DNA of 64,000 nt. Origin: Cymodocea nodosa (lineage: Eukaryota > Streptophyta > Magnoliopsida > Alismatales > Cymodoceaceae). The stretch is taken from NCBI GenBank assembly GCA_036874045.1, contig JAZBRI010000003.1, positions 17,957,501 to 18,021,500 on the forward strand, given 5' to 3'. Position numbers and translations under genes: made by a program. This document shows, piece by piece, positions 1-15,200 of this stretch; within the stretch, counting starts at the first letter, position 1, and each line of letters opens with the position of its first letter. The notes beneath the pieces are model-generated. The model did no database searches. It was not told the origin of the DNA and saw only the letters and a list, made by a program, of their open reading frames with translations.

Positions 1-151
1 ACAAAAGAAACATCATCTTAAACTGAATATAAAGGTGAAATATTACACTATTATTTTTCAGAAGAAATAATAAACAAAATATAACATAGTAATGTTACTA
101 TAAAATGTATAAAATGCCTACTAATACTACTATCCTTCCAAAGAGACAAAC

Positions 152-265
152 CTTTTTCTTCAAGAATGAAAGGGCATCACGCTTGGATGAGAAGCTGGCA
201 AGAAAGGAGGAATGGTTGTCAACGAGTTCTTTAAGCTGCTTCAACCTCAGCGAATGACATGGTGC
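152..265 (-). CDS. G-patch gene exon 9
   Basis: 38 codons between acceptor CATCTCAG|GCACC and donor AAAAAG|GTTTGT. The peptide [20 protein letters not shown] and [13 protein letters not shown] is the C-terminal helical part. I saw no terminal exon between 151 and 1, so the stop codon lies outside the window. Confidence 0.8.
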
Positions 266-3200
266 CTGAGATGCATGAGATTAGTAGTCTGTAACAAACA
301 TAAAAAAAATAAAAGCTCACATAATTAAGAGGGAACCTGACGAAGCAGCCTTTTACAAAGTCTTTTCAACTTAGTTTTATGTCCAGGATAATCTTCCACT
401 CCTGTCTCACAACTTTCTCTTTTAAGAGAACCAGCAGAATCAGAAGGAAGTTCATCATCATAATCGAAAGACTTTTTCTTCCCTTCCCAGAAGCAGCCTG
501 CTACTTTTCTAGGTCGATCCTTGATGCCAAGTCCTTGCTTCCCACTTGTGGTTTTCGACTGTAATATTATGACCATGAACAAAAGGCAAACAGTTTGCTA
601 GTCAAATAGATGTCTAGGATCATATACTTTCTTAAAAGAACTACTGTTATTATAAAGTGGGAATCGGCAAAATACAAGGCTAAAGACACTTCCAAATGCC
701 TACGGACTCCTTTCAGTGGGATTTCCTGGATCTCTCTCTCTTAAACATGGGACATGTTTAAAAACTACTTATTCTAACTTCTGGATGGCATTCCAGCTAC
801 AAGGAAATGGTTAGTTTTAAGACCAAAACATTAGTTAAATGATTATCACCTGATCAGCTGAATCTGATTAAGTGATCTTCAGCAATAACATCCAAATCAT
901 CTTTTATGATAGATCCATACTGTTAAACCAACATAACTGAATTTCTAAGCATTAATCACAAAAAACCATTTTGAATTCGACCTAGCCAAATGTATTCTAC
1001 CATCATGGGTAGCAACGCAGATCCCATCAACATCTTGGACATTAAAATCACTTCTGGTCCATTATTGAGACCACAAAATATAAAAAGATGAATTGAATAT
1101 GATGGCAACCAACCATAAGATTTTGAGGATAAAAGATGGAAACCTTGAACAGTAACAAAAAGAAAGTCGGTCATGTGGTCATAAAATTGTTGAACTTCCC
1201 TTTCAAGATTTTAAGCTCTTACATAATAAAGGTAATAAAAGTTGAAAATGAGCCTTTCCTCAATTATAGCATTTAAACATCAACTCATATCCAAAGAACC
1301 TTCATCGTTCAGTTTTTTGCACATGGTTACATAATATTATTCATTGAGGTAAATATCATAATCAATATGCATAGATTTTGGAAAATAGGTTAAAAGCATC
1401 CATATAGCCTTTTTTAAGCAGTAAGAACGTCCATACAACTCCCAAGATCTCATGTCTACCTGGACTAGTTTATAAAGATTTTCTTGATCTTCTTCTGCAA
1501 AAGCCTCCCTCTGGAAACATTTTGCTGGGACAGATTTGTCTGGAAACAACTCTGTCCCAAGAAAACCTCCTGATACAAATCCATATTTGGTACCCCACCA
1601 TGAAATTTCAGTATTCTCACCAGCATTCCCTGTACAAAGTATACATACATTTTTTCACAAACATTGTGAATGTTGTAACATGATGTACAAATAGCAAAAG
1701 AGAAAAAGAACTCAACATATGCATTTTAGAGAATCCATATGAATGCATATGAATACATACATTACAGATGATACCAAAAGCCAATATGTGGTACTCTATG
1801 ATACTCAGCATTACAGTAGCACATGCGCATCAAATATTGTAAATTTGGTTCTAGCTGTCCAGAGGCAGCCTCAAACACTTGCATGGGAAGCCCATTAGCA
1901 ACTAAACAATCACAACCCGCAAGAATGAAATCCTAGGTCATGCATACATAAAAGAAAATTCAGGTGACTGTCACTACTGTTAAACACCTAAAAAAGCTGT
2001 ATATCACCCAGTCACCAAAATACCTCTATTCAGAACATCACCTTGTGACATCCTCTGACTCCACAATATCAAAGTCCTACCCGGTACCAATTGAGAAGCC
2101 TCTGCTCCTACAAATAGAACAATGCACTATTATTATGATAAAATCCTAACTTAACCCAAACCCCTTAGCTAGTTTAAGACTTTGATGTGGATACTGAATA
2201 GTACCAATTATTTTATACTAAAAGTAAATCGATTTCAAAATTATTTTTACTATAAGTAAATCAATTTCAAATGCAACATGAAGATTTTAGTCTGAAGAGT
2301 TAACATGAAGATAATGTTTGATGTCAATTATGAATTCAACAATAGCATTGATGTTGGCACTATTGGAGGTAAAGAACCACAACCAAATTCCATTGATGGC
2401 TTCAAGGCAGGGCTTTTCCTGGAACCTAACCATGCATCAAGATGATAAAACTAATAAAGCAATGAAGTACCAAAAAACTAAAGAAATAATAATATATTCT
2501 CAGTAAGGAGTAGGACCTTGTTGGCAATTTGCAAAATCATTGACAGGTGTAAGTTCAATGTTAATACTTCTCTCAATAGATCTTTCCGTGGAAATTTTTG
2601 CATGGCAATTAGTTTGTTTCTGCATGCAATCATCAACCTTTTTTCCCTGGGATTGAACCATAAGAACAATTGCATTATCAGATGTACAATTAGAAACGAA
2701 ATAATGTGTATCACAATTCACAATGTAAAACACATTTCACTATGAAAAACAAAATTTCGATGGAAATAAAATCAGTAAGCTTTGTACAACAAACTGTCTA
2801 AAAGGTATATAATAGCATGTATGAAAACCAACCAGCAATTCATGAGCAATATTTCACTAAAATATGGTATCTGATGTGATGACACTGATTTTATCTATCT
2901 GTTGTGTTAAACTCTTTGAAAAGGGGCATTTAAGGCTGGGTTCTAAGTTAATCTTACCTATAATAATAGATCTCATTATTCATAGACATTCTATTTTTAA
3001 GTTATTCTCATACCTAAACTACCTTCTTCTGTAAACCCACCATTTATCATCTCTCTCCCACCTCTAACAAAGGGCCAATCTACCCCACCATCAAAGAAAC
3101 CACCTTCCTATATCATCTCCCACCAACGGCAAGCCATGCACACATGCGACATGCAAGATGGGTGAAGGATGAGGAAGCTTGTTCCATGTGTGCACTTCTA

Positions 3201-6200
3201 TCGACTTGCAATGTGTATGTGACTTAAAAACTTGAAATAATAGACTCAAGGTACTGGCTGACCATATGAGCATGGTTGACATACAACCCTGATGGTTGGA
3301 GGCCAATTCGATTGACCACCCTACCGTCAGAATCCTCCACTTGTTAACCAAAGAGTCACAGAAAACTACACAAAGATGTGGTTAGCAATGACATAATGAC
3401 AACATCTCAATTTTAGTAACTACATTATATTCTACTAAATTTTGTAGCTGCTTTTTGCCAGACATCTTGTTTAACAAACAACACCTTGTGCTTTGAGTTG
3501 GTCAATTTCTAAAATAAAGGGCAAGTTATTTTGAGTTGATCTTATGATTCCATTCTTCAAGCAAGCAGAGCAATTTGATTGAGAACTCAATCCTCCAGGC
3601 CATCCAAGCAGTCCACACCTTCTAAGCTAATCAAAGAGAAGTGGTGAGCCAGAAGAGCACTCCATCCAACCCTAGTAAGGATGAACTCTTGCACAATCTT
3701 GGTCGGAGCCAATTGATCAACCCCACAAACATTTCGATTTTGTCATATTTTGAATTGAGTGGCCATAGTAGCAATGCATAGAATGAAGGTGCTAGCTCTA
3801 CCAATAAAAGAAGTTCAACTAATGACAAAGATGAATCAAGTGGCCACACAACTTAAGTTCTTAACTTGCTTGACTAGTTTGACATGACCTTGAGCTTGAT
3901 TTGACTGAATGACTTGAATTGCATTAGAGAGGTCTACTAGGTCTCATACAATCACTATTGCCTTTAGAAGTCAGTCGAAGGGAAGGTCATTAGCATCAGC
4001 ATTTCAAGGATTTTACGCCTAGAGTGTTAGTTTATAACATCAGATTTAGTGTAGACACTTAAGTATGATGCTTGAGAAGTGGGCATAGCTCTAGTTAAGT
4101 GTGAACTACTATAAATTTTTTGTGTTCTTATAATTTGTGACATACTTGCATTTGTCTTCACTTTATTGCATTACATCCTAAAATTGAGCAACCTTATCAT
4201 ATGACAAGTGCTTGGCCAAATGATGTCATCTATCAAATAGGGTTTGCCCCAGTTGGACAAGAGTTTATCTTGTGAGCTAACTATGAGATAATCATATGCC
4301 ATGGCACAAGATCACCCTTCTCAAGTGGTCAACACCAAATCTTCATCTAATATTGGATCATCGTCTGCTTTTAGGTGGCTATCCAAAGCTATCTCTAGGT
4401 GAGATTCCTTTAAGAGATCCTTGCTGACCTATATGTCCACTTCATTCACTTAATCATATGTCAGGTAGCAATATGTGGGATACTCCACAATCAAGATGAG
4501 AACTTGCTCACTGAACACTAAGAAGAAAGGCATTCAGCCAATCACATAGTGGTTGGTTGCTCAATGGCTCCAAAGGACCTTCAAAATTTAGAGGCCCATA
4601 GGTTGCTCATCCCTCAAGCTAGATTTTCAATGCGTGGATGATAGAGTAGTTGATTGCATCTGCCTAGTCAATTGTTTATGATTGTGCAATAGAGGTGAGC
4701 TTCAACTTAAGATGTTACAGCAGGCTATTGGTCTTAAATCAGTCATAGCGGAGGCATTCATCGGACATCAGATACTCAGATGTGTGGTTCACTAACCCCA
4801 CCTGAAAAGAAAAAAAAGAGCACTGCTCCAAAGATATACTACTTTATGATATCCTAGGTCTTCTAAAAGAACACTACATTGAACCCCTCAATTTCCTAAG
4901 TATGGTCTAATTGTTTTGGAAGGCTCTAAAGTTATTGCTAAAAAGTTATCTTGATACTGGCGACAACTGAGACCATTATACAATATCTAGCCACCCACCT
5001 TTGCACAACTTTTTACATGTTCATGTCATTCAATAGTTGACCATTCTCCAAGTATGCCATAAAATTGTTTGACAATCAACATATTCCCCAATCTGGTAGT
5101 TACACTCTACTTGCATCCCTAAACTAGGACAATTAAGTTGTTCAAATGCAATTCTCAATTGTGCCACCCTAAATGCAAGCACCAACATATAGAGTATGTT
5201 AACCTTTGAATTGCTGACCTAGGATATTTGCGGGTTGTTACAACTTTCAAATTTTTCTCCTAACCTTCTTACTTCCCACAAATATTTGGCCATGCCCTCA
5301 TGCATCAGTTTAAAATTCATCAAAGAAGTTCCTTGAGACCAACTAAAAGTCTATGTAAATGACAAACTCCATTGATCTCGACTACCTAGTGAACCACAAA
5401 CAAAGTAACAGAGCTTCATATTCCACTACAATGTAGGTGGCCTTGAAGTTCAACGTGATTGAGTGTTTAAATTAGGTATCATTGAGGCCAACAAGCAATA
5501 CTTCAGCACTTGCATCCTCTCTAATCGATGAACCATTGATATGCAACTTCTATTGTTCAACTTTAGGCAGTTGACCTTAGTGCAACATTGAGCTTTGCAA
5601 TGAAGTCAACTAATGCTTGCACCTTGATGGCCATCCATGCTTGTTAGGTGATATTGTTAGTGCCTAATTTGACTAACCACCTAAGAAGCCAACCCAATGT
5701 CTCCAGCCTGTGGAGGATTTGACAGAGTGACTAGATGATTATGGCTATGATCAAATAGGCTTGGAAATATGGCCAGAGTCTTCATGCAATCATTAGATGG
5801 TGAGGGCAAGCTTCTCAATGGGCAAATAACACACCTCCAATCCCTAGCATGTCTTACTAATGTGGTTCACAAGATGATATAGGTGATCCTCCTTACTAAG
5901 CATGAAGTGCTTGATTGGTGATGGCTAGGTTGAGTAATAGTTCCTCTCCTAGGTTTAGTCAAGCATGTGCAGGCTGGACAGGTATGGCTTCAAATTTTCG
6001 AAAGCCCATTGAAATCCTATGTCCACTCTATCTTTTCATTTCTCCATTTTTCCCCTTGAGAACATTGAAGAATGGTCAACTCTTGATAGCCAAGCATGAT
6101 AAAAAGCAACATAAGGTTGCCACCCTGCTGGCCAAACTTTGAAGCCCATTTATTATGGTGGGTATCTACATGATGATTATCACCTTTATCTTATCTAGGT

Positions 6201-9200
6201 TACCTGTGATCCCTTGATGGGTGATCAAGTAGCCTAAGAATTTCCTTGATCACATCTCAAAAGATGCACTTCTTTGAGTTTAATGTCACATAGCACTTTC
6301 AAAGTTGATCAAACATCTCCTCTAAATTGCCTTTGTACTAGTCATCCATTTTACTCTTGACAATACTGATGTATGCCTCTATTAGGATTTTAGTTTTGAT
6401 GATAAATATTTTATTTTTATATAAAACTGGGGTATAAGTTATTATAAGTATGTCTTAGCCTTAATCGTATTGTTATTCATTAGCATGTTTGAAAAGTCAT
6501 ATAGTTATCAAGTTAATGGTTCAAAAAAATCGAAGAGTTATTTCTTAAAACTCGTATAGTTATAATTTTTCCCACATGTTTTAAATGACTTAAGTTTTCA
6601 TATATTTTTCATGAACAGTTTTTAAAAAAATCGAAGAGTTAGGATAATTGTTCAAGTTTTACGTATAGATAATGATAACTATTTAAGTTTTACAGATAAC
6701 ATATACGTTTTAAGTTATTATAAGTCACATGATTTATAGGTGAAAAATTCAAAGAGTTATCACATAAGTATTCAAGTTTTTATAAGTATTACAAATTAAC
6801 TATTTGACATTATGTGAAAAATACTATGATTCTCCTTAAACTTATTCTCGATAAATCTAGAATAGGAGAACGTAAAAATCATGCAAGACATGAAGAACAT
6901 GGGTAATTTAAAATTCAAAAGAATGTAAAATCATGAAAAATGGTAATAGTAGATAAACATGCACATCCAACTCAATACTATAAATAAATTGTTTGAGCTG
7001 TACTTTAGATCATCCATTTCCATAAGCAATATCCTTTTCTAGTGAGAGAAATATCTTTTTCAGAGAGAAATATACCTATTCAGAGAGTTCAAAAATTTTC
7101 ACACAGCAAAATCACTTACACCACATGAGATTTACTTAAAAAATTAAAAGTATAAAGGAAACAAAGTTAAAGATCTACAAAACATCTTTACTTTCAATTA
7201 GTATAAGAGCAAGATTTATTTTATATAGGATTTTACGATTTAAAATAAAATGACTTTTAATAATAATTTCCTAACTAAGAGGTTAGAATTTGAATAGATC
7301 ATCGTTGTTTGACAATATTAACTATGCAAATTGAAAAAGAAGATTATCTGTATTTATAAAGATAATTTATAAATCAACATATTGATTTACTTGGATGTAT
7401 TTTTTATCTAGCAAAACAAAACTATTTGATTTCTTTAAAAAATTTTGCAATAATGAAAAAGGCTTGACCATACAAAAATTAAGAAGTAACCATAACACTG
7501 ATAATGATCAAATAGATAAGTACTGTCAAAGTCTTGAAATTGAACAAATATTTTTTTCAAAAAACATCATCATAAAATATTATTAAGAGAAAGAATAAGT
7601 CACTCTAAGAAATGATAAGGACCATGATACACGAAAATAGTATTACACAGAATTTTTGAGCTAAAGCAATTAATAATACATGTTATATCATTAATAAGGT
7701 TCACCTAAGACTAATATTAGATAAAACACCTTTTGAAATTTGATTTATCAATATTTGATTGTAAATACTTATTCTAAATACTAGTGAAAAGAAAGATAAG
7801 TTTAGCATCAAATCAAATAAAGGAATTTTGTGATTATTCAACTAGGAGTAAAGTTTATAGGATTTATAATAAATCAACAAAAACAATTCAGAAATCCTTA
7901 TACCTTAAATTTAATGAAAATTCTTACCTAAACTTAAATCAATTTCATAAGTATTAGTGGCAGTGAACCTATTCAACCAGAAAACACACCTGAAATTAAT
8001 GAAAATAGTATTAATGAAGTTGAAGATGATGTTAATCTAAATGGAGAACCTGATAAATTAGTTAGGTCTTAGTGTTACTCTTCATCTCAACCTATAAATT
8101 AAGTTATAAGAAACTTAAATGAGAGTGTCCAAACTAGATTCTCAATTAATTTTTATACAAAATATGTTTTTGTTTCTCTAGTAAACCTAAAACTGTTGAT
8201 AAGGCATTAACTGCTGAATTTTGATTTGAAAATGTAAGACGAACTTAATCAATTCATCAGAAATGATATATAGGATCTGGTTCCGCCCTTTGAAAATTAA
8301 TTTGAAATTAGTACTAGGTGGGTTTTTAGAAATAAAACAAATAAGATTGGTCAAGTTATTAAAAATAAAGTTAGATCATCTATTGGAGAATTAATACGGT
8401 AATATTACATTTAGGAATCTAAAAAGAATTTCCTGCTCCTTGAAGACAATCTTGTACTTACACACTAATTACACTTGAGTCCATGCACTTGCAATAAAAT
8501 TTAAGAGCATACTAAATATAAAGTTTAAATTACAATTAATTTGCCTTGAGCAAGTCTTTCTAAAGTATGTATCCAACAAAGATGTAAATACATTTTCAGA
8601 TTTTAAGCATATTAAAAATTTTGATGATAGAATAAGTGTTGATGACCAAGATGATGTAAATATGATAGTTGCTGAGATCACAAAATTTTATACAGAAAAT
8701 TTTACTACTGATTTTGATTATGTTGAATATCATGATGATACTTCTGAAAATGATGTTGCTGATGATACTATTGTATTTAATGAAGATGTTGAAGTTCCCA
8801 ACACATGAACAAGATGATAAGAAAATTCCAAACCTAGAGTAAGATTTAGAAGATGTTACGTTGCTATGATTCAGAAATAATTTTTGTTTTGATAAGATTT
8901 TAAATTATAAATCTTTTACTATTTTATATTCAAAACCAGTCAAATTTAAAGGAATAGATAACATACGTGAAATATTTGATTTTTTATGGTTGTTGACACT
9001 GATTTCACAACACCTTGGTCATCCTAACCTTTAGGAAATTATCATTTTTTTTGTGCTAATTTGACTATGATAAATGATATTCTTGTTACAAATGTATAAG
9101 ATACAAATATTTTCCTAACTCCAAAATTGATATTTCAAGTATTAAGGCTCAAGAATAAAGGGATCAGATTATCAAAAAGGAAATGATTTATATACCCAAA

Positions 9201-12200
9201 CACATTTTATTGTAAAGATACTACATGCTATGATTTTTCAAAGATTTGATCATAAGACAGAAATTGGTAGATTTATATGCTACGTTTGCTGTAATTGATC
9301 ACATACAAGTTAATGATATCTTTATACATCACTTATTGAGTTTGCAGAGTAAATTATTTTATAGTGATACTATTTTGAAAATTGTGGCAAGTCATATAGA
9401 TTTATTATTCTACCAACAGAAAAAGATAAATCAATATCATTTTCTGTAAAAGATTTACAAAAATATCAAACAAATAATCTGTCATAGGTACAATAGGAGG
9501 CACAACAATAACACACTACTGAACAACCAACTATACATCAAGAATAGCCACAACAACAATAAAGATCTAATGATTTAGATCTAAAAATAATTGATTGAGT
9601 TAACAAAGTTGGTGTTGAAATCACTCAAAAAGTTTTTGAAATTGTTAGATATTTTACAAAGAAATAAAAATTAATTGTTGTATTGTTTATATTTTTGGAA
9701 ATCCATTGTACTTAATGAACTATTTTGTAACTTTAAAACTATTGAAAGATTACTTGTAATAATTATTTATATGTTTGAAGTATTATCTTATTATAATAAT
9801 TTTTTTGTAATTCATGTTTTAAGATTTTAATGTTCATATCTAACCTTGTGACTTTATACTTAGCATTTATAACTATTTTATGTTTTAATGACAAAAAAGG
9901 GAGATATGATATTTTATATGTTAAACTTGTTAAGTTTTATTATCATCAAAAAGAAAGAGATTATTAGGATTTTAGTTTTAATGATAAATATTTTATTTTA
10001 TATAAAATTGAGTTTAAGTTATCATAAGTATAATTTTTAGCCTTAGTCGTATTGTTATTCATTAACATGTTTGAAAATGCATATAGTTATCAAGTTAACA
10101 TGTTTAAAAATGCGTATAGTTATCAAGTTAACGGTTTGAAAAAGTCAAAGAGTTATTTCTAAAAACTTGTGTAGTTATGATTTTTCCCACATGTTTTAAA
10201 TGACTTAAATTTTCACATGTAGTTCTTAAAGAAATCGAAGAGTTAGAATAATTATTCAATTTTTATACATAGATAGTAACAACTATTCGAGTTTTACAGG
10301 TGACTAACATATACGTTGATTTATTATAGGACACATGATTTATAGGTAAAAAACTTGAAGAGTCATCAGATAATTATTCGAGTTTTTACAGGTTAACTAT
10401 TCAACAAAAACAATGACTTAGGTGAAAAACACTATGATTCTCTAAAAGCTTATCCTCAACGAATCTAGAACAAGAGAATGTGAAAATTATGTAAGACATG
10501 AAGAATGTGAGAATCATGTAAGACATGAAGAATGTGAGAATCATGTAAAACATGAAGAACATGGGTAATTTAAAATTCTAAAGAACATGGGATCATGAAA
10601 AAATGGGCATATACTTTTAATTCAAAAACTATAAATAGCAGGTCCGAATTGCACTTCAAATCATCCCTTTCCATAAGCAATATCTTTTTCCAATAAGAGA
10701 AATATCTTTTTCAAAGAGAAATATCTCTATCTAGAGAGTTCAAAAATTTCCACATAGTAAAACCATATATACCATACGAGATTTATTTGAAAAGTTGAAG
10801 ATTTAAAGAAATCAAAACTAAAGATCTATAGAACATCCAAAGGAGCAAAGTTCCAACAGTTGAAGAAGACTTTGATTAAGTAAAAGTCAAAATCTAGTGT
10901 TTTTATTTAAAGATCAAAAGATGCAAGTTTTTGAATTGTATTTATCACTTAATGGTAAAAAGTTTGAAATTTCTGATATTGTTATATCTTGTTTTGTAAT
11001 AATGTAAAAATCTTGTGTATAATAGAAAAATAGTTTTAAAAAGATTTTTACTGTGTGATTTTATACATTATTATTATAAAGATTTGAATTCACAATTCAT
11101 TCTCTCCTCTTGTGAAACTATTCTGATCCTTACCTTCAACCTCTATGTTGTGCCACATCTATTCCTTGAAGACCTAAGCAACCAGCAACTAATAAATTGT
11201 TCTAGCATTCCTAAGGTAGAATGACATTACTTAAAGTTCAATTAAGTGAAAAGAAGAGATTGTCCAATTTGATTAGATTTAGGAGAGATTACATATAGCC
11301 TATATAATTAAGTGAATATCCATTTAATATTAAATAAATCCTACCACATTAACTAATACTCTCTCTCAAGCTAAAGCATATATATCAAATAAATTCAACT
11401 TGTTACAAAGAAAATGGCCCTAAGACCTTTAGTGAGAATGTCTACAAGTTGATCCTTAGATCAAATGTATGGTATAGATATGATCCCCTTCAGCACATTG
11501 TCTCTAATGAAATGACAATCAATCTCTACATGCTTAGTTCTTTCATAAACACTTAGATTCTCAATTATGTAAATAGTTGCTTGATTATCAATGTAAAGAC
11601 ATAGGTGTAGTAACTTCAACACCTAACTCATGAAGTAAAATTTTTAACCATATCAACTCAAAAGTGACATTTGACATAACATAGTATTCAACCTCTGCAC
11701 TTGATTTTGAGATCATGTTTTACTTCTTACTTCACCATGTGACAAGATTTCCACCACGATAAGTTAAGTACCCAAAGGTAGATTTTCCATCCACCTTGTC
11801 ACTAACACATCCAACATCTACAAATCCTTCAATCTTCAAATATCCATGTTTTACATAAGGAAGGTCTTTCCCAAGAGTTTTCTTAAGGTAACAAGAACAT
11901 GAAAAGCTCCTTACCAATGTACCTCCCTAGTCACATGTATAAACTAGCTAAGCAAATTAACCACAGAAAATATCTAATCTAATAATAGTTCGATATGTAA
12001 GTTTACCTATGAGCCTCCTATATCTCTCAGCCTCTTTAAACAACAAAGAATTTTCATCCTAGAAAGAGTAACTTTGTTTTGTTGGAGTATCAATAGGCTT
12101 GCACTCTTCAAAATTGATTTTCTTCAACAAGTCTAGGACATTTTCTTTAAGACAAACAAATGTTTTTTGGAGAAGGCAAACTCAATGCTAAGGAAATACC

Positions 12201-15200
12201 TTAGGGTTTCTGTATCTTTTGTAGTAAAATACTTGTGTAGAAATCATTTAGTTTCCTTAAGAGCTTAACTATCATCTCTAGTGAGCAATATATCATTAAC
12301 ATAAATTGCAAGTATAACAACCTCTCGTAAGGTATGTTTGACAAAGATTAAGTGATCCACTCTGCAACTATTAAAACTACCACCATTTATGAAACTATTA
12401 AATTTTTCAAACCAAGCCTTGGAACTTTGTTTTAGCCCATAGATAGTTTTGTGAAGCATGTAGACTTAAGACTTCCCTTGAGCAACATAACCTAGTGATT
12501 GCTCCATAAAAACTTGTTCATCTAAATCACCATATAGGAATGTATTTTTGACATCCAACTGAGTTAATTGTCATGAATTATTGACAACCATGGACAAAAT
12601 CACTCAAATTGAATCAAAACAGGCAATAGGAGAAAAAGTTTCAAAGTATTCAATTTCGTACTCCTGTGAAAAATTACAAGCGACCAAACGAACTTTATAT
12701 CTATCAATATTTCCTCTTGACTGTGTAGACCCTCTACAAAAAACTATGCTCACCCCTTCAAGTCAAGAGACAAGATCTCATGTGCTATAAGAGAAAAAGT
12801 GCATTTCCTCATCTATGGTAATTTTTCAATAAGGTACTTAAAAGTGCTTCATTGTAATTTCTAAGTAATGACTTGTGGAAATAACTAAAACAAAGATATG
12901 AAAGGTAAGATTAAGATTATCATAGGAAACAAAAGAGACTATGGGGTGTTGGGTACACGACCTAATGCCTTTCTAAAAGGCAATTGGAAGATCATTAGGG
13001 GTAGCTTAGGCAAACTCATTTTTCAAGTCAGAGGTCAACATAGGTAGAACCAAATAGAATCATGGTCAACAACTATATACCTACAATGGTGGATGATCAC
13101 TCACACCAAGAGAGTCTTTAGAGCTTATGACAAGCAGAGTTTAGAGGGGAGAGACCTCAACCAAACTAAAAATAAGAGTGGAGGACAAGTTGATACAAGA
13201 AATAGAAATTGAGTCAAGAGAACTATCAAAATATAATCGACTTTCAAAAAGGTGACATCTATGAAAGTGTAATATTTGCAAGTAGGAGGATGATATAACT
13301 AATATCCCTTTTGAGTACATAAATATCCAACAAATACACACTTGAATGCCTGAGGAGATAGTTTATCAATGTTAAGAGAAAAATGTTAAACAAAGGCAAG
13401 ACAACACACTCAAAAACCTTCGAGAGGACAGGGAACAACTCTTCATCGAGATAAAATCAAATGACGAGGTATCACCCCTCCCTAAAGAGGAAAGCATCAT
13501 GTTGACTAGATAGGTATCAATAAGAAGAGCATCAAACTAGAGATATTTTGAAATTCAAGCATACATCATGAGAGTGCGCATGACATAAAAGAGTGGCGAT
13601 GTTTCCACTCTGCAACCTCATTCTGCTGAGAGGTGTGAGAATATATGTTTTAATGTAAAAACTTAAGAGCATTATCAATACATAAGATTTTTGTATACAA
13701 AATTGATTTTGTACAATCCTTTAACAAATAGACCCAAGACACCTAGAAATAATCATCAACAAAAACTATAATACTTGGGACCATTAATAGACATTATACG
13801 AAATCATAAATCCGTCACAAGTTATCTTACATCTTTGCAAGTCACATCATAGACACCCCATGAGCAACAATAGGCTCCATGTTAGCCAACATCTATGAAA
13901 CTATGGCAGCATCATCAATGAGCCACTCATCATAACCTAGAGCACTTTCACTTAATGATGGCTTTGTCAAATGTTTGGCTCCATGAGCAACATCTATGAT
14001 GAATAATGACAATTGTTTTAAAGCTTTGAACCCAAAGGATGTAGTTGAAACTATTGAATTTTTCAATCATACTAGTAAAACTATGAATAAGAAGATCATG
14101 TTGTGGTGGTGCGGTGGAGCTCAAAGATGTTGTAAAGCCAAAATCCATTGAAGTCATGGAAAAAAGAAGCTCTAACGGCTTAAACCAAAGAAATATTTAA
14201 TTGAGTATCATTAACAACTATCAGGTTTGCAAAGTTCACCTCAAACGTGACTAATAGGTCAACAAGGTTACAAACACAAGTATCTGAATACTATTTGATG
14301 ATGGAGTAGTAGACAAATGAAAGAAACAAGTGTTAACTCCACAAGAAGCTCTAGATGGGATTAGTGAAGCCAAATGGGACTATCAACAATGAACTTGATT
14401 AAACAACTGCTATAGGTAATGACTGCAATCGACATCAACATCGACAGCTACTAATGACATCCACATGGGAAAGACAACCAAGCGAACACACAAGAACAAC
14501 ATACACATGATTAGGCAAGATAAAGGAAGAAGACGTGTTGGCTATCATTGTGGGAAACTACCCTTGCACATTCTACATGCAACAAAGTTGACAAAGCCTT
14601 AATTGTGAATGCCCAACAAAGAAGGATGGCGAAGGAGGACAACAAAGGAGGACGATAGAGGATCAATGCTCTGATACCAAGTTTAATTAAATGGAAAGGG
14701 ATTGTCTAGTTTGATTAGGTTTAGTAGAGATTACATATGGCTTATACAGTTAAGTGGATATTCATTTAATATTAGAGGGATCCTACCACATTAACTAACA
14801 CTCAACAATAGAAAGAGCTAATGTTGATAATGAACAAGTTCTTTTCCTCATCCTATGGGTGCATTTAGATTTGATTGTAGTTAGGAATGTTAGGTTTAAG
14901 TGGCTTCACTAAAGAGAGGTAAATAGTAAAGTAACAATAATATTAAGCAAAATTTACATTTACTTGAATGATATGTAAAGACAAAAATGAGAAGTTGTGG
15001 CAATCTAATCTATGTGAAAAGGTAAGAGAAAATAAGAAATTACACAAATTTATAATCATTCACCCAAAATCTAGACAACATTTACTTTTTAAGCCTTTCA
15101 GTTAAGTGCTACACTAATCTAATGTTATAAGCTAGCATCCTACCATTTACAATTTTTTTAACAAATCCACCAAGCCACCTCCTCACAACTTGAGAAACCA

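Larger units (their letters stand above)
266..2516 (-). other. introns 6-8 of the G-patch gene (between exons)
   Basis: The sequence between exons 6 and 9 is AT-rich intron with no recognisable mobile element. A 50-codon open stretch near 1770-1945 is discussed among the rejected items. Confidence 0.6.
6380..11138 (+). mobile_element. SIRE-like Ty1/copia retrotransposon (decayed, internally deleted)
   Basis: Plus-strand element with LTRs at 6380-7196 and 9962-11138, flanked by GCCTC (6375-6379) and ACCTC (11139-11143), a decayed 5 bp target duplication. Internal coding remnants run in copia order. An integrase core fragment lies at 7395-7586 ([22 protein letters not shown]), an integrase tail at 7600-8050, and the RT start at about 8225-8400. 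Most of gag, RT and RNase H are missing. It interrupts the Tat pol just before that element's YxDD-like RT motif. Confidence 0.8.
11235..14800 (-). mobile_element. small Ty1/copia retrotransposon with 121-124 bp LTRs
   Basis: Minus-strand copia, 3,566 bp, flanked by CTTAA (11230-11234) and CTCAA (14801-14805), a decayed 5 bp target duplication. Order in element direction: LTR, PBS, gag (about 14157-13800), integrase region, RT ([15 protein letters not shown] and IYVNDILLT motifs near 12460-12270), RNase H (11917 to about 11400), purine tract, LTR. Many stops and shifts. It is inserted in the Tat RT. Confidence 0.85.

Noticed and set aside
1770..1945. Open minus-strand stretch ([14 protein letters not shown]...) with an acceptor-like AG, considered as an extra exon between exons 6 and 7.
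   Set aside because: Exons 6 and 7 join in exact phase without it. In the phase required for insertion it contains a stop, and it matches nothing in the family.
3091..3351. 86-codon minus-strand ORF.
   Set aside because: No motif, no splice support, lies in intron 5, and its composition is like the surrounding sequence.
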